In this document: one piece after another, positions 55,947-64,000 of the stretch
Position numbering within the stretch: the first letter of the stretch is position 1
Layout of the letters: each line of letters begins with the position of its first letter
NCBI GenBank assembly: GCA_024636495.1
Contig: JAGXGZ010000053.1
Location: 31,009 to 95,008, forward strand
Origin: Roseobacter sp.
GTDB lineage: Bacteria > Pseudomonadota > Alphaproteobacteria > Rhodobacterales > Rhodobacteraceae
Length of the DNA stretch: 64,000 nucleotides
Direction: 5' to 3'
Position numbers and translations under genes: made by a program
The notes under the pieces: generated by a model
The model's input: the letters and a program-made list of their open reading frames with translations, nothing else
Told to the model about the DNA's origin: nothing
Databases searched by the model: none

Positions 55947-58906
55947 GTCAGATCCTCCGGCGTGGGGTCGGTGGTGGCATCCCATTCGCCAAACCGGGCC
56001 AACTGGTCATAATCTCCGGCGAAATCTGTCGTTTTGATCATCCGCCGCGAGGTGAAACCCTGATCCTCTGACAGATAACTGGTCATCAGCGCATGCAGCT
56101 TTGCAAGCACCTCGTGCGGTGGTTCTTCTTCAAGCGGCGCGGCAAGCTCAATGGGTTTACTGCCCAGCCCGATATAGGCGGCCTGCGCAACGGGGGCGGC
56201 ACCGATCTCCTTAAACCCGCCTTCTTCGACCATCGCGGCCTCAAGTAACAATTGCTTATCGAATGCTTTTTGTTCGGCCTTGCTGGGCGGCGTACCGGTT
56301 TTGTAATCATAGATCAGGATATCGCCATCGTCCGTCCGGTCGATCCGGTCGGCAAACCCCGTGAGCGTAAAGCCAAGATCGGCAAAACTATGGCTGCCCT
56401 TGGCGGCCTGCTCGAACGCGGCGGGGCTGGAATAGCTTTGGCGTCTGATCTCGTTCTCGATGAACCAGTCTGCGATACGTTCGATCTTGGTCAACCACAT
56501 CACGCGCGCAGCGGGCCATGGCGCTTCGGCATCAAGCACCTGCGAAGCAGTCTCTAACAAAGTTGATTTAGTAAGTTTCGCCCGGTCAACCGCAACTAAT
56601 TTGATAAACTTTTCCATGATTTCGTGGACAATAACACCGCGAACTGGCGCATCCGGGGATTGAACCAGCGGGTTCAGCGCGCGCAGTTTCAGGCTATGCT
56701 TGGCATAGACGGCATAAGGGTCGCGGATAAGGCGTTTGATTTCCGTCACCGACAGCGCATATGGCCGCGCGGCCTTTGGCGGGCGTGGCGACGGGCGGAT
56801 GGCAGGGGGCACGCGTTGAACCGTCTCCAAGGCGCGGGCCTGCTGCAACCAGTGATCGCCCCGTTTGATCATGGCTTTCCAAGCCTCATCGCCGCCTTGT
56901 TCAGGCAACCCGTTCAGCAGGTTTCCAAGCCGGTTAAGCCAGCGCGACGGAACGGTTTCCGCCTCGTCTGACCGAATGGCGCGGGTCAGGCAGACCTCGG
57001 GGGCACCTATCGATTGTTGATAGTCATGCGCAGACAACCCGATCCTGCGTTCAGGCAGCAATAGACCCGCTTTTAGCCGCATCTGTCTGTTCAACCACGG
57101 ATCGGGCGGCGGTGCTTCGGGCCATGTGCTATCGTTCAACCCGCCCATGATGATCAAATCCGCACCCTGAACACGCGCCTCCATTGTGCCCCAGATCATC
57201 ACATGGGGGTGTGGGGCGTCGCGTTCGCGGATTTCACCATTTTGCAGCAGCGCGCCGACAAGATCAGCATAATCCGACGCTGACATTTCGCCGCCGTATT
57301 GCGCGTTGTCAGCCAGATCGGTCATGACCATTCTGGCTTGTTCGCCCGCGCTTTGTTGCCATAGCCAGCTTTCAGTATCGCAATTCGATCCGTCAGCAAT
57401 TTCGCTTGCGCGCGCCAGATGGGTGGTGACCCAGTCTTCAAGCGATTGATCCTCGAATGTCTCAAGGTTTGTGAAATGCGTGCCGACCCACATCGCCCAC
57501 GCATCCATCTGATCAGGGTCATCTGAGCGGGCAACAGACTTGCGCGCCAGTCGGATGATCCCGTCAGCATCTGGATAAGGCAGCCCGTCGCGCCGCAACT
57601 GCAGCTCTAACCGCTGCGTGTAAAGCTGGTGAATATTGCGATTGCCGCCGCTGTGGGTCAGCGGATGTTTGAGCAGAGTCAGCAATGCTTCGGAATCAAG
57701 CTTGCGCAGGAACAGATCGGCCACATGCCGCAGAAAACGACCGGGTGGCGATAGATGAAGCGGCGATCCGGCGCTGTCGTCGGGTAGAATGTTCCAGCGG
57801 TCCAACGCTGATGTGACCTGCCGCGACAGCATTCTGTCCGGAGTAATAAGTGCTGCGGTTTGCCCATCTTCCACAGCCTGCCGCAATCGCATCGCAATCG
57901 CGAGCGCTTCGGCACGTGGCGTGGGCGCCTGGATCAAGGTCAACCCTTGGGTGGCCTTGCCGAGATCGGGTAGTTTAGGCCCTTCGGTTAACCATACATG
58001 CGTGACAGGGGCCGGACGCAGCGACAAGGAAACCAATGCGTTACGCTCGGGGGACGGTGGGGTTTTGTCCGTCCAGGCCGCGATTTTGCTGCGCTGCATA
58101 TCAAGGCAACGCAGCAGATCACGAAACCTGTATTGCGGGTGATCCTGCGAGAGCTTCTCTTGGTCTTCGCCCAAATCCGTCCAAACTGCGCTGGGCATGT
58201 CAAAGTCGAAACCGGGCAAGATAATTGCCCCTTGGGGCAAGCGCGCCACGGCTTGCATCAACATTGCCGAGGTGCCGCGTGATCCCGTTGAACCAGCAAC
58301 AATAATAGGATGGTTCGGGGGCGTTTCGTCCCATCCGGCGATCAGGTGTGCGACGATCTGGCGTTGCCGCGCACGCGGGTCGGGGCGCGTCACGCTTTCG
58401 CCAAGATAGCGGTGCGCAATATCCAGAAACTGCTTGGCCCTTTCCCAATGCCCCGATTGATCGGAGACATCCAGATTGGTGACCGACTCCACGGGCACAC
58501 CTTCGCCCTGCATCTCGTCAATCAACCCAGCAAGGCTATCTGAAAGATCATAAAGGGATGCGCGGGGTGCCAGATCGGGCGCCTGATCCAGCAGTTTAGA
58601 GACCAAAGTGATCAATTCCAGCCGCCGTCGCAACGCCGGGCTGGGGCGGGGTAGGGACACGCCAGTGGCAAGGCTGTCCAAGTTGTCGATCAGGTGGATG
58701 CGCGGCAAAAGGCTGGTGGGACCTGCATCAAACAGCTCACGCAAACGGCGCTGCATGCGGCGGGTGTTCAAGATCAAATCGATCCGCGCCATTGCTTGAG
58801 GCGGATGACCGTCAAGGCGCGCCAATAACCCGTTCAACAACTCTTGGGGAAAATCGACACCGGGCGCGAGACCGAAGATCCTTGGGTCGCTTGAGGGGTC
58901 AAACAT
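55943..58906 (-). CDS. addB: AddB helicase-nuclease subunit (alphaproteobacterial type)
   Basis: A 987-residue partner of AddA. The N-terminal half is a degenerate helicase; a PAGE/P-loop-like IIVAGSTGSRGTSAMLMQAVARLP is visible. The C-terminal RecB-type nuclease motif is GDILIYDYKTGTPPSKAEQKAFDKQLLLEA. The AddB of this group is shorter and more divergent than in Firmicutes, as seen here. It overlaps murU by eight bases and addA by four, so all three are coupled. Confidence 0.95.
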   Translation of the reverse strand: MFDPSSDPRIFGLAPGVDFPQELLNGLLARLDGHPPQAMARIDLILNTRRMQRRLRELFDAGPTSLLPRIHLIDNLDSLATGVSLPRPSPALRRRLELITLVSKLLDQAPDLAPRASLYDLSDSLAGLIDEMQGEGVPVESVTNLDVSDQSGHWERAKQFLDIAHRYLGESVTRPDPRARQRQIVAHLIAGWDETPPNHPIIVAGSTGSRGTSAMLMQAVARLPQGAIILPGFDFDMPSAVWTDLGEDQEKLSQDHPQYRFRDLLRCLDMQRSKIAAWTDKTPPSPERNALVSLSLRPAPVTHVWLTEGPKLPDLGKATQGLTLIQAPTPRAEALAIAMRLRQAVEDGQTAALITPDRMLSRQVTSALDRWNILPDDSAGSPLHLSPPGRFLRHVADLFLRKLDSEALLTLLKHPLTHSGGNRNIHQLYTQRLELQLRRDGLPYPDADGIIRLARKSVARSDDPDQMDAWAMWVGTHFTNLETFEDQSLEDWVTTHLARASEIADGSNCDTESWLWQQSAGEQARMVMTDLADNAQYGGEMSASDYADLVGALLQNGEIRERDAPHPHVMIWGTMEARVQGADLIIMGGLNDSTWPEAPPPDPWLNRQMRLKAGLLLPERRIGLSAHDYQQSIGAPEVCLTRAIRSDEAETVPSRWLNRLGNLLNGLPEQGGDEAWKAMIKRGDHWLQQARALETVQRVPPAIRPSPRPPKAARPYALSVTEIKRLIRDPYAVYAKHSLKLRALNPLVQSPDAPVRGVIVHEIMEKFIKLVAVDRAKLTKSTLLETASQVLDAEAPWPAARVMWLTKIERIADWFIENEIRRQSYSSPAAFEQAAKGSHSFADLGFTLTGFADRIDRTDDGDILIYDYKTGTPPSKAEQKAFDKQLLLEAAMVEEGGFKEIGAAPVAQAAYIGLGSKPIELAAPLEEEPPHEVLAKLHALMTSYLSEDQGFTSRRMIKTTDFAGDYDQLARFGEWDATTDPTPEDLT

Positions 58907-59591
58907 TGGCGTTCCTCAGCATTTCCTCGGCAAGGGTGACCCCTTTGGGATGGCCGACGTCGCACCATTGGCCCGGATAGAGAATGCCAAACATGCCACC
59001 CTGCGCCAGCATCGTATCCCAAAGCACGTTCAAAGAGAATGCGGAGGCTGAAATAGTCTCTAACATATCGGTTTTGATGATTTGTACACCGCCATAGATC
59101 ACCCCCGGCCCACGCGTAAGCCGCCCATCCTCGGCCAAAATAAAGTCACCTGAACCGGCGTGGCCAACGGCGTGATCAACCTGGATGCCGATCAAAAGCG
59201 CGTCCATGATCGAAGGATTCCATGCACCTGCCAGCATCGCTAGCGGGTTTGGCCCCGCCCAGATTGCATCGGTGTTCATTGTAAAAACCGGTCCATCACC
59301 CAGTAGCGGCAAGGCATTGCGCAGCCCGCCGCCAGTCTCAAGTATATCGGGGCTCTCGACGATTGTTTGAACGCCCCGATTTGCCAGATGGTGAAGCAAC
59401 GGTTCGGGTTTGTAGTGCAGGTTTGCGACAATTCGGTCCGGTGCAACCGCCTTTGCCAGATCAAGTGCGTGATCAATCAAGGGACGGCCCGCGACCTTGA
59501 CCATCGGTTTCGGCTGATCCTTGGTCAAATGCTTCATCCGCGTGCCAAAGCCCGCGGCAAACATCATCACGGCTTTGGGTGTGTCGCGCAT
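58899..59591 (-). CDS. murU: MurNAc-1-phosphate uridylyltransferase (MurU-like)
   Basis: A 230-residue nucleotidyltransferase with the N-terminal motif MMFAAGFGTRMKHLTKDQPKPMVKVAGRPLIDHAL. With AmgK it would convert MurNAc to UDP-MurNAc and bypass de novo MurNAc synthesis, a route tied to fosfomycin resistance in some bacteria. NTDAIWAG and GVIYGGVQIIKTDML continue the fold. It overlaps amgK by 25 bases and addB by eight. Confidence 0.9.
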   Translation of the reverse strand: MRDTPKAVMMFAAGFGTRMKHLTKDQPKPMVKVAGRPLIDHALDLAKAVAPDRIVANLHYKPEPLLHHLANRGVQTIVESPDILETGGGLRNALPLLGDGPVFTMNTDAIWAGPNPLAMLAGAWNPSIMDALLIGIQVDHAVGHAGSGDFILAEDGRLTRGPGVIYGGVQIIKTDMLETISASAFSLNVLWDTMLAQGGMFGILYPGQWCDVGHPKGVTLAEEMLRNANV

Positions 59592-60571
59592 CGCGTTTTC
59601 AAATCCTTTAGGAATTCGGGGCTTGGCCGGGGGAGTGTTTCTTTCAAAAAATCTGCCAATTCGGCTAGATCAGGGTGATCAAGGTTGCGTTGCAGATAAC
59701 CCCAAACACGCGGGATAAAATCCACATAATGGGCCTTGCCGTCGCGTCTGCACAGTCGTGCAAAAATACCCAAAATCCGCAGATTTCGCTGAAGGCCCAG
59801 CAAGGCATAAGCGGCATGGAAACCCCTGGGGTTGGTGCCTGTCTGACTGATATAGTGGGTGATCATCTTGGCTTCGATCCGGGGCGGTACGTCGCGGCGG
59901 GCGTCTTGCAGGATCGAGACCAGATCGTAAGCGGGATGCCCCACTAACGCGTCCTGAAAATCCAACACTCCTACGCGCGCAACACCTGTCCGGTCCGGCA
60001 GCCACAAAAGGTTTTCCGCGTGAAAATCACGCAAAATGACGACGCGTGGAATCTGATCAAGCTTTTGCGCAAGCGGGCGAAACAAAAGGTCAAACTGCGC
60101 TAATGCGTCTGGCTTGCCTGTATAACATTCAAACGCCAGATCCGTCATCGCGACCAGCCAGTTTGAATCGCAGACCGGCAGATCCGGGGTGCTGGCTTGG
60201 TGCAGGTGCACCAGCGCATCGGTCGCCGCAGTGTACAGCGCGTCGACCATCTTGGGCGTTTTAATCATCAAACGCGCAAACAGCGCATCGCCAAGGTCTT
60301 CGATCAGCAAAAAACCGTTTTGGCTATCTTGGGCGAATATACGCGGCGCAGACAGGCCATTCTTGGTCAAAAACGCGGCGATTTCGACAAAGGGCCGGAT
60401 ATCTTCGCCTTTTTCAGCGGGTGCATCCATGAAAACGGCAGTGCCACCATCAGCGTTTGTGAGCCTGTCATATCGGCGGTTAGACGCGTCACCGGCAAGC
60501 AACACGCGACTTGCCTGCCCCCAACCGGCGGCGTCGATAAATGTTTGGGCGGCTTCTAAACGGGTGCTCAT
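59567..60571 (-). CDS. amgK: N-acetylmuramate/N-acetylglucosamine kinase (AmgK-like)
   Basis: A 334-residue aminoglycoside-phosphotransferase-fold kinase. VILRDFHAENLLWLPDR gives the catalytic HxxN loop and GVLDFQDALVGHPAYDLVSIL the metal-binding DFQD. The N-terminal LLAGDASNRRYDRL and LLIEDLGDALFARL complete the fold. Pairing with MurU supports a role in MurNAc anomeric phosphorylation. It overlaps tsaE by four bases. Confidence 0.9.
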   Translation of the reverse strand: MSTRLEAAQTFIDAAGWGQASRVLLAGDASNRRYDRLTNADGGTAVFMDAPAEKGEDIRPFVEIAAFLTKNGLSAPRIFAQDSQNGFLLIEDLGDALFARLMIKTPKMVDALYTAATDALVHLHQASTPDLPVCDSNWLVAMTDLAFECYTGKPDALAQFDLLFRPLAQKLDQIPRVVILRDFHAENLLWLPDRTGVARVGVLDFQDALVGHPAYDLVSILQDARRDVPPRIEAKMITHYISQTGTNPRGFHAAYALLGLQRNLRILGIFARLCRRDGKAHYVDFIPRVWGYLQRNLDHPDLAELADFLKETLPRPSPEFLKDLKTRCATHPKP

Positions 60572-61038
60572 ATACGCCATCCGTTCAGTTTTTCAGCCCA
60601 TTTATCGGCCCGCCAAACCGCTGTCAGACTGCGGGTCTCGTCAGAATTTGCAGTGAGTTCAAGCTCCAAAGCTGTATCGGGTTTGAGATTACCCAGCCGG
60701 TCGGGCCATTCGACCAAGCAAATTGCGTCATCAAAAGCATCCCCAAGCCCCAACTCCTCGATCTCGAAGGTCGACGTAAGACGATACAGATCGGCATGCC
60801 AGATTTGACCGGCGGTGGTGTCATAGGTCTGGATCAGCGTGAATGTTGGCGATGGCACATCTTCGGGTTTGATCAGCAGCGATTGGATCAACGATCGTGC
60901 AAAATGTGTCTTGCCCGCCCCCACATCGCCGGTCAGCAAAATCGTATCCCCTGCAGACAGGAACGCCCCAAGGCTGCGGGCAAGTTTTGCCGTGTGATCC
61001 GCATTTTGCAGATCAAGGGAAAGGGTGTGTTGCAACAT
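60568..61038 (-). CDS. tsaE: tRNA threonylcarbamoyladenosine biosynthesis ATPase TsaE
   Basis: A 156-residue P-loop ATPase that powers the TsaBD complex making t6A37 in tRNAs. Walker A is LLTGDVGAGKTHFARSLIQSLL, then VPSPTFTLIQTYD and IWHADLYRLTS. It lies 50 bases after the DivL-like gene and overlaps amgK by four. In Caulobacter I recall tsaE next to divL, supporting the identity of the upstream gene. Confidence 0.95.
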   Translation of the reverse strand: MLQHTLSLDLQNADHTAKLARSLGAFLSAGDTILLTGDVGAGKTHFARSLIQSLLIKPEDVPSPTFTLIQTYDTTAGQIWHADLYRLTSTFEIEELGLGDAFDDAICLVEWPDRLGNLKPDTALELELTANSDETRSLTAVWRADKWAEKLNGWRI

Positions 61039-61088
61039 ATACCCAAGCTACTTGGCAGGGCTGGTGCGCCGCAAGCCGAAAGCTGATC

Positions 61089-62630
61089 TTATGCGTCTTG
61101 ATCCTGTTCAATCAAGGACGCGGCTGATCCGGTTTGAACAAGCCTTTTGACGATGTGGAATCTGATCAGGGTGGCACCAGATACAATCGGGGAAATCACA
61201 CATGTCAAATGCGTATTATCCGTCAGATAGACCGGAAAGCGCCAGGTTTTGCGGTCTGCAAAACTGCGCACGAACCTTTCGATTTCTTCCCACATGGGGG
61301 TTGGTGCTGATTTGCGTTTCCAATCTTGGATAGCATCATGAATCGTAACGTCTGCAAAGCTGGTTTCGGGATCAACCTGCCATAGGTTTTGATAGGCGGC
61401 GTTCGAGAACGTCAGGATCCCAGATCCTGAAAAGACAGCAATCCCGTCATCCAGCGTGTCCAGCATGGATTGACCCAGCTCCAGTTCGGCGCGGAAATTG
61501 CGGGTCAGGCTGACTTCGGCAGTGATATCTTCGATCAGGAATGCGGTTGCCCCGTCGGGATGCGGTCGGCCCTTTACCCGAAAGGTCTGACCCGAATCCA
61601 AAGACCAGATATCCTCGTACCGGCCATCGTTCGCGGCTGTCACCAATTCCGAAACTGCGGTGCGCCAATCGGCATAGTTCTTTGGCTCCGGCATCTTGCG
61701 TGTTTCGCGCAAACGGTCAAAAAACGTCTGTAACGCAGGCCTAGCGCTAAGGAATTCTGCCCGCAGCCCGGTTAGATCCACCAAAGCCGGGTTGAACAAC
61801 GCCAGCTGCCCGTTCCGGTCAAAAATGGCGAGCCCAATAGACAGTTGTGCAAAGGTTTTCGTCAGTGTTTGCACGAAATTTCGCTGCGCTTCTTCGGCAT
61901 GCACAAGATTGCTGATACAGATGGCTTGATAGATGACCACATCGTCACACTCGGTCTGGCTGATGTCGAACCATTCTTTCTTGCCGTTTTCTGCAATGCG
62001 CAGGGAAACGCGCGGTGCTGACGTAGGCGCCACAGCCGGAAAAATAGGTTGATCTTCGACGGAAAGACCGGGAAAGACCCGTGCCTGTAACGCGCCATAA
62101 GCTGGATTCCACCATAATAAATGCCCCTCGCGGCTTGTTGTCCAAACCGGGATCGTGAGGCTGGCAGCAAGGCGGTAGGACTGAATACGGTTTTCAACGG
62201 CGTTGGCTGGTTCGTCCTTTTCAAAGGTAAGGAATTGAACCCTGCTTAGCCCGTTCTCCCAAGTGATGTTGACCTGCGTCGGGCCATTCATGTCAACCGC
62301 ATCAAGCGTTTGACTGCCAACACCCACCAGTTTTGGTTGTATCGGGAAAAGTGAGAATCGGTCTACGATCTTTTCGCGCAGGTCATTCCATTCGTGAAAG
62401 CCAGCTTCGAGAGGGGCAAGATCCTTGGTGGCGCCGCTGGCATGTTGCAAAACGCCATGATCGAATAGGTAAATAACCTCTGTTCCGGGGGACTGTTCTA
62501 GTTTCCCCTTTCGCCGACCCTGCGCATTGATCCAGAAAAATGCGATGGAGCCACAAATAAGGGCGACGCAAATGATCACAACGATATCAAAAGGTCTGAT
62601 CAAGTGGCATTCCTTTGGGCAATGTCGCAT
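61089..62630 (-). CDS. DivL-like PAS-domain membrane protein lacking histidine-kinase domains
   Basis: A 513-residue protein with one N-terminal membrane helix (FDIVVIICVALICGSIAFFWI) and at least two PAS-type domains (residues about 155-200, 260-350 and 385-470: for example LSIGLAIFDRNGQLALFNPALVDLTGL and LDDGIAVFSGSGILTFSNAAYQNLWQ). It stops after the last PAS region, with no DHp or HATPase sequence; tsaE starts 50 bases later. Position next to tsaE-amgK-murU-addB-addA-trxA matches the divL locus of Caulobacter, so a shortened DivL is my best call. The start could also be the TTG at 62603, preceded by AAAGGA and leading to MIRPFDIV. A CtrA box lies 19 bases upstream of the ATG. Confidence 0.78.
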   Translation of the reverse strand: MRHCPKECHLIRPFDIVVIICVALICGSIAFFWINAQGRRKGKLEQSPGTEVIYLFDHGVLQHASGATKDLAPLEAGFHEWNDLREKIVDRFSLFPIQPKLVGVGSQTLDAVDMNGPTQVNITWENGLSRVQFLTFEKDEPANAVENRIQSYRLAASLTIPVWTTSREGHLLWWNPAYGALQARVFPGLSVEDQPIFPAVAPTSAPRVSLRIAENGKKEWFDISQTECDDVVIYQAICISNLVHAEEAQRNFVQTLTKTFAQLSIGLAIFDRNGQLALFNPALVDLTGLRAEFLSARPALQTFFDRLRETRKMPEPKNYADWRTAVSELVTAANDGRYEDIWSLDSGQTFRVKGRPHPDGATAFLIEDITAEVSLTRNFRAELELGQSMLDTLDDGIAVFSGSGILTFSNAAYQNLWQVDPETSFADVTIHDAIQDWKRKSAPTPMWEEIERFVRSFADRKTWRFPVYLTDNTHLTCVISPIVSGATLIRFHIVKRLVQTGSAASLIEQDQDA

Positions 62631-62648
62631 TAACAAATCCTGAAAGTG

Positions 62649-62663
62649 TTAATTTTTGGTTAA
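62649..62663. promoter_or_regulatory. CtrA-type box upstream of the DivL-like gene
   Basis: TTAA-TTTTTGG-TTAAC is an exact CtrA consensus. It is 19 bases upstream of the ATG at 62630 or 46 upstream of the TTG at 62603. If it acts as a -35-like activation site, the transcript would start near the TTG, which would favour the shorter protein. Confidence 0.7.
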
Positions 62664-63017
62664 CCTTCGCAAGCGAGGGCCGCTGTGGGAACCTTCCGGG
62701 ACGGTTGCAGAGGGGTATTCCAGCTTGGAATCGTCCAAGTGGATACTTTTTCGTCGATGAACTGCCAGAAAATGAAACCTGAATAAGGATTGGGGCAGGA
62801 TTGCCAGCCTTCCTAAGCCAAGCCGTTTGCTTATTTAGCGGGCGGATATCCGATGTAGGTGCACAAAAACGCGCCAGAATCCTTGCCTGATTGTCACATC
62901 CCTGATACCGAATCTGTATATTATTTTTTGCATCTGCCGCAGCTAAGACTTTTTTGGAGATATGGGACCGTGAGAATTGATAGAGTACACTATTTTTCAC
63001 GAGGTGTGGCGGATCCT
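62664..63017. other. Long intergenic region upstream of the sugar transferase gene
   Basis: About 350 bases with no supported gene. It has a 6-bp palindrome ATTCCA-GCT-TGGAAT near 62719 and an A+T-rich stretch TGTATATTATTTTTTG near 62917 that could be a promoter for the sugar transferase. No RNA gene was recognised. Confidence 0.5.
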
Positions 63018-63659
63018 ATGCCAGTAAGACCCATAAGCCATGTTCCTCATTACAAGAAAAGCCGTCTTGGCGATTTTGGATACAAAGTTTCCAAGAGATT
63101 TTTTGATATAACGATGTCGATATTGCTGCTTCCCGTGTTTTTCGTGGGATATCTTTTCTTGATCGTAGCAAACCCGTTTTTGAACCGCGGCCCTATCTTC
63201 TTTGTACAAAGCCGGATGGGTTTGAATTGTGCTCCTTTCAAGGCGATCAAATTCAGGACGATGACTTGCACGACAGAAGCCATCCGTGGGGCACATGATC
63301 CTCTCGAAATTAACAGGATTACGCGGCTTGGCAGCTTTTTGCGTAAGGCGCGTTTGGATGAAATACCGCAGATTATTAATGTTTTACGGGGCGAGATGAG
63401 CCTTATTGGCCCCCGTCCTGACAGCTATGAACACGCCAAAACCTATGTTGATTTGGTCCCTGGTTATAAAGAACGTCATGTAATTCTTCCTGGTATCACC
63501 GGCTTGGCGCAGACCGAAGTTGGGTATGTAGAAGGTGTTGACGGAACACGCCTAAAGGTCGCCGCCGATCTAGAGTACATCCAGAATCAGTGCTTTCGCC
63601 TTGATACGTGGATTTTTTGGAGAACGCTTCAGACAGTGGCTTGTCGGCGCGGGGCCTGA
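63018..63659 (+). CDS. Exopolysaccharide sugar transferase (undecaprenyl-phosphate glycosyl-1-phosphate transferase, ExoY type)
   Basis: A 213-residue bacterial sugar transferase that starts a surface polysaccharide on undecaprenyl phosphate. One membrane helix (ITMSILLLPVFFVGYLFLIV) precedes the catalytic region: FKAIKFRTM, RLGSFLRKARLDEIPQIINVLRGEMSLIGPRPD and LPGITGLAQTEVGY. The short length and single helix match ExoY-like enzymes rather than WbaP. The start is taken as ATG 63018 with a GGCGGA element; a GTG at 62970 with GGAG upstream would add 16 residues. No glycosyltransferase neighbours are visible before the window ends; an insertion sequence lies downstream. Confidence 0.88.
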   Translation: MPVRPISHVPHYKKSRLGDFGYKVSKRFFDITMSILLLPVFFVGYLFLIVANPFLNRGPIFFVQSRMGLNCAPFKAIKFRTMTCTTEAIRGAHDPLEINRITRLGSFLRKARLDEIPQIINVLRGEMSLIGPRPDSYEHAKTYVDLVPGYKERHVILPGITGLAQTEVGYVEGVDGTRLKVAADLEYIQNQCFRLDTWIFWRTLQTVACRRGA

Positions 63660-63844
63660 AACACACGGGACGAAAGTCATCCGGTCGAATATTCAAAACC
63701 TGTCTGACCAATAAACGCGATCGTGTTCGCGACAAACCAACATGAGCTGCAATAGATAAGTGACCCCCGCCAGCACGTGGGGAATAAGATGGCATGGTAT
63801 GTCAGGTGATCTGCTAGACGCTCAAAAAAATCTAGTCCCCTGAT

Positions 63845-64000
63845 TCAGGCGATTTGCGGGTAAAGGTAAAAGAGTTTGGTTCTGGCGTCTTCGGTGGTGA
63901 AGTGCCAGTTGGTTTTGGCTTGTGCGTTGTTTCGATTTTGGGTCCAAGCAGCGGCCTGTGTTTCCAAGGTGGCTTGATCAGGAATGCGTCGATCGAGGCA
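63845..64000 (-). mobile_element. IS630-family transposase, C-terminal end (truncated by window)
   Basis: The minus strand reads an open frame into base 64000, ending in TGA at 63845-63847. The translated tail includes RRIPDQATLETQAAAWTQNR, then NWHFTTEDARTKLFYLYPQ, the characteristic C-terminus of IS630-type DDE transposases. The rest lies outside the window. Just beyond the stop, CTAGTCCCCTGA at 63832-63843 may contain the element's terminus next to a TA target dinucleotide. The left end of the element cannot be confirmed without its other copy. Confidence 0.85.

Noticed and set aside
63496..63795. A minus-strand frame overlapping the sugar transferase end and the gap before the IS element
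   Set aside because: It runs antisense to the conserved transferase C-terminus and matches no known family.

Overview
This 64 kb window looks like the replication-origin region of a Roseobacter-group alphaproteobacterium (Rhodobacteraceae). The evidence is gene content and order: rho-mnmE-mnmG-rsmG-parA-parB, hemJ, maf-aroE-coaE-dnaQ-secB, hslVU, an AddAB rather than RecBCD nuclease, AmgK/MurU cell-wall recycling, and CtrA-type TTAA-N7-TTAA boxes. The species cannot be named from the sequence alone. Coding density is high, with many ATGA/GTGA overlaps. No rRNA, tRNA or CRISPR array was seen.

Layout. 1-3417: end of a nitrilase-family gene, grxC, comF, an NDUFAF5-like methyltransferase and hemH. 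3521-5717: a bidirectional terminator, a tiny secreted/membrane peptide, and an envelope cluster of two L,D-transpeptidases around a CAP-domain lipoprotein. 5802-14336: a long minus-strand run (hslO, NUDIX, cca, two ABC exporter halves, a 23S rRNA methyltransferase and a bacterial voltage-gated sodium channel). 14415-22143: NUDIX, a receiver-phosphatase facing an Hpt protein, ilvA, argG, a secreted protein, a sulfotransferase/class IV aminotransferase pair and msrA. 22140-34117: a PfkB kinase, maeB, a GT61 glycosyltransferase, mutS, grpE-hrcA and rph-rdgB-hemW. 34114-41511: parB, parA, rsmG, mnmG, mnmE, rho and hemJ, with two perfect parS sites inside the starts of rsmG and mnmG. 41512-41915: the likely chromosomal origin, with DnaA boxes, a 14-bp perfect inverted repeat and a perfect CtrA box. 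41915-52531: maf-aroE-coaE-dnaQ, secB, fxsA, a Tim44-like gene, mltA, smr, an MFS transporter, hslUV, a capsule-type protein and trxA. 52569-62630: an uninterrupted minus-strand run reading, in transcription order, a kinase-less DivL-like PAS protein, tsaE, amgK, murU, addB, addA (then trxA). 62631-64000: a longer intergenic region, an ExoY-type sugar transferase and the tail of an IS630-family transposase cut by the window edge.

How it works together. The centre holds the machinery for starting replication and segregating the origin (oriC, ParABS). Around it lie translation and tRNA-modification genes (mnmE, mnmG, rsmG, tsaE, cca, RlmD-like), heme genes (hemH, hemJ, hemW), protein quality control (grpE, hrcA, hslO, hslUV, secB) and envelope biogenesis (L,D-transpeptidases, MltA, AmgK/MurU, GT61, ExoY-like). 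Three perfect CtrA boxes (oriC, GT61/mutS, DivL-like) suggest that the CtrA phosphorelay touches this region. The octamer GTCTCTAA/TTAGAGAC also recurs unusually often and has no obvious explanation.
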